From assembly GCF_910592395.1 (NCBI RefSeq), contig NC_088317.1, forward strand, positions 8,372,001 through 8,436,000: 64,000 bases of DNA. Direction: 5' to 3'. The DNA is from Lineus longissimus. Lineage: Eukaryota > Nemertea > Pilidiophora > Heteronemertea > Lineidae. Below are positions 62,218 to 64,000 of the stretch, piece after piece (within the stretch, counting starts at the first letter, position 1; each line of letters opens with the position of its first letter). The notes beneath the pieces were generated by a model. The model saw only the letters and a list, made by a program, of their open reading frames with translations, was not told the origin of the DNA and did not search any database. The position numbers and the translations under genes are program-made.

Positions 62218-62614
62218 GTTTGGAAGAAGAAGCAGCGACTTGACAAACACGTGCCGTGTGTTCCATATAAAATCGTATTGCCAACTCCTATAAAAAGTCA
62301 GTACATGGACTTTCAAGGAAGTGACGGGGTGATATGAAATGAAACAAGGAGTGCTGTGCTTAAAGGTTGTAAACATAAAATTGTGCGTGAAATCTATCAT
62401 TAATGCATATTCACAACATTCTCCGGCGGGCGAGAGATAGCGTTTCAACAAGTAACTCGAAGATCTTTAGAAAAATGCCACATTTACGAAAAAAAAATCG
62501 AGCATACTTCTATTTACAGCAGTTGGTTCGAGCATTCTATTCGCTTGACCAGCCTCTTCAGAACTGTTGGATCACTTTAGATAGCAACACCGCATGTTTG
62601 CGTAACTCACAATC
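62218..62614. other. Non-coding
   Basis: Nothing recognised. Confidence 0.4.
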
Positions 62615-63079
62615 TCAACCAACTGTCATCTCGTCGGGATCAAAAAGCTCATGAGGAAACGAAGTTAGGCGTCTGCCATGCAAGACAAAATATGAGGTTA
62701 ATGGCTCGGGACCGTCGAGTTCTGATGACACTGTGTTTTGATGTGGTCGGTCATTGAGCACAGCCTCGATTTCGATCAGAACCGTATTCAATTCATAACA
62801 TGTCAAGAATCTGCGTCCGAGAACTTTCTTAAAACTGAATTGCATGAACAAAAACAGAAGTGTCCGTGTTTTAAAGAAAGACCAGCGCGGTGGTTGAAAG
62901 AAATGCAAACACCCGAAACACTCTTCAGGAATCTGCCAGGAACATGATAGTATACGGCGAAACAGTGGCGCTGCCGTCAGTCTGTCAGCAGGATACCGGT
63001 AGTGCTGTATCATGAGTGTGGGTACATATACAATTACACGTAGGCCATGTCCAACCATGCTGACGGAACACAAAACCAT
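62615..63079 (-). pseudogene. BEL/Pao integrase fragment (second BEL copy)
   Basis: The reverse strand reads LNTVLIEIEAVLNDRP and, after a short gap, LDGPEPLTSYFVLHGRRLTS, the end of the integrase core and the start of its C-terminal part in BEL/Pao elements. VLGRRFLTCYELN precedes it. It is diverged from the BEL copy at 5.4-7.8 kb (NSRPLTY/LTPNHFI there). No other domain or LTR is present. Confidence 0.8.
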
Positions 63080-63780
63080 GCTTGTGTGTGTGCACTGATG
63101 AGAACCTGAATGAAAAAAAATATAGAATTATGGAAAATAATGAAAAAAATCCTTCCCTCATCAACAAATAAACCTACGCTGCTGTTTGCGGGGAGGATAT
63201 CCTAGATAAAATGCTATACGCCGGGTGTCAGACCCTGAACGTGAAAAATCTATACTAGGCCTGGTACAATACAATCACGCGGACAATCGAAAGGGGAAAA
63301 TCCGTCCTAAAACCTCCCTAAAAGTAGAAATATAATCTGTAAAAGCACGGGAACTAACAGAGAGAATATTAACCTAAACTCCATCATGGATTATCCGATG
63401 AAAACGAGTGTAAATATAGATAAGTTATGCCATTCCTTCTTGAAAGCCGCCTCAAAAGATTCCATAACGCAATGTTTTTCTTCCACGTAGGCCTGCTCAC
63501 GACCTTCGTTGATCAACATAACGTAAGCGTGGTTTGGGGTTTATCTAATGTTATTCGCAAACCCCCATCTAGTGGACAGTCAGATTGGCCTTGCGGCCTA
63601 GACGTTGCGCTAAAAATCTAGAGCCCGAGAGTTCGAATGCGCTTGATACACTTTTCTTATTATTTTTGAAAATATAGACCTTTTTTTGCAAGATTTGCCC
63701 CTGAATACTGTCATCTCGTCTGTGATCCGTCATTCGTTATAGTTATTTCGTAAGAATACACTCATCTTGACAGCATTTTT
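63080..63780. other. Non-coding, with a possible tRNA-like SINE piece
   Basis: At 63590-63640 ttgcggcctagacgttgcgc and, about 30 bases on, gagagttcgaatgcg resemble A and B boxes of RNA polymerase III promoters. No fold or tail was confirmed. The rest is unremarkable. Confidence 0.3.
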
Positions 63781-64000
63781 AGCTCACCTCTCTGAGAGGC
63801 GAGATTTTGCTTTGGCGTGGCGTCCGTCGTCCGTCTTCGGCGTCCGTCGTCGTCCGTCGTCGTCTGTCGTCGTCCGTCGTCGTCGTCGTCCGTCGTCGTC
63901 GTCGTCCGTCGTCGTCCGTCGTCGTCCGTTAGCAGGGCACCTTTCGTAACTACTGGAGCTATTGACTTGAAACTTGGTACACATGTTCCCCATGTAATTA
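63781..64000 (+). repeat. Dispersed CGTC-rich repeat, continues past the window
   Basis: It begins agctcacctctctgagaggc, has (cgtccgt/cgtcgt)n at 63822-63930, then ttgaaacttggtacacatgt. It has the same plan as the repeats at 19325 and 46264: gctcacc start, CGTC microsatellite, then a 'cttgaaacttggtacaca' block. Confidence 0.75.

Noticed and set aside
63784-63993. Arg/Asp-rich frame on the minus strand
   Set aside because: It is a translation of the CGTC microsatellite.

Overview
The window looks like genomic DNA of a metazoan, most likely an invertebrate deuterostome such as a lancelet. That assignment is inferred from a secreted kringle-kringle-C-type-lectin gene with large introns, tyrosine-recombinase (DIRS) retrotransposons, THAP and Myb/SANT-type DNA transposons and protein-primed DNA-polymerase (viral-like) remnants. 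Nothing in it looks bacterial: genes are spliced, and there are no operons or Shine-Dalgarno sites.

The one host gene I can build lies on the + strand and spans most of the window. It has a signal-peptide exon (9245-9342), two kringle exons (18453-18743 and 45269-45550) and the first half of a C-type lectin domain (61920-62075). All junctions are phase 1 with canonical GT/AG sites. The gene continues past the right edge or into unrecognised exons. Its introns (about 9, 26.5 and 16 kb) are packed with mobile elements. A THAP-domain first exon lies on the - strand at 56439-56701.

Layout: 1-3178 is a near-complete Tigger/pogo transposon whose four-exon transposase reads through without a break. 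3375-5192 and 8244-8671 hold remnants of a viral-like element on either side of a decayed BEL/Pao retrotransposon (5423-7790). 10058-17833 is a DIRS retrotransposon with inverted terminal repeats. 19891-23550 is a Harbinger element with both of its usual proteins. 24284-25853 is a Tc1 element with unusually long TIRs. 26764-27568 is a palindromic Harbinger-derived element.

27924-37692 is a tandem duplication (unit A 4437 bp, unit B 5332 bp) carrying a compact cassette of DNA polymerase B, deoxynucleoside kinase and HNH endonuclease pseudogenes, plus inverted arrays of a 21-bp repeat. Unit B has gained a 943-bp MITE with a 9-bp target duplication. Unit A has gained a double palindrome. The duplication breakpoint lies inside a second Tigger copy (37083 to about 43500), which is itself split by a 4.6-kb element with about 600-bp TIRs. 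That element carries a broken gene of a widespread but functionally unassigned metazoan family.

43812-44770 is an 81-bp minisatellite with a 324-bp higher-order period. 48302-56100 is a Ty3/Gypsy element with an extra SGNH-hydrolase-like ORF in the env position. 57539-61051 is a second Gypsy element whose reverse transcriptase has lost its catalytic YxDD. The right end holds another BEL/Pao fragment and a CGTC-rich dispersed repeat.

Most retroelement and viral-like genes are pseudogenes. The best candidates for function are the kringle/lectin gene, the THAP exon and the Tigger transposase at the left edge.
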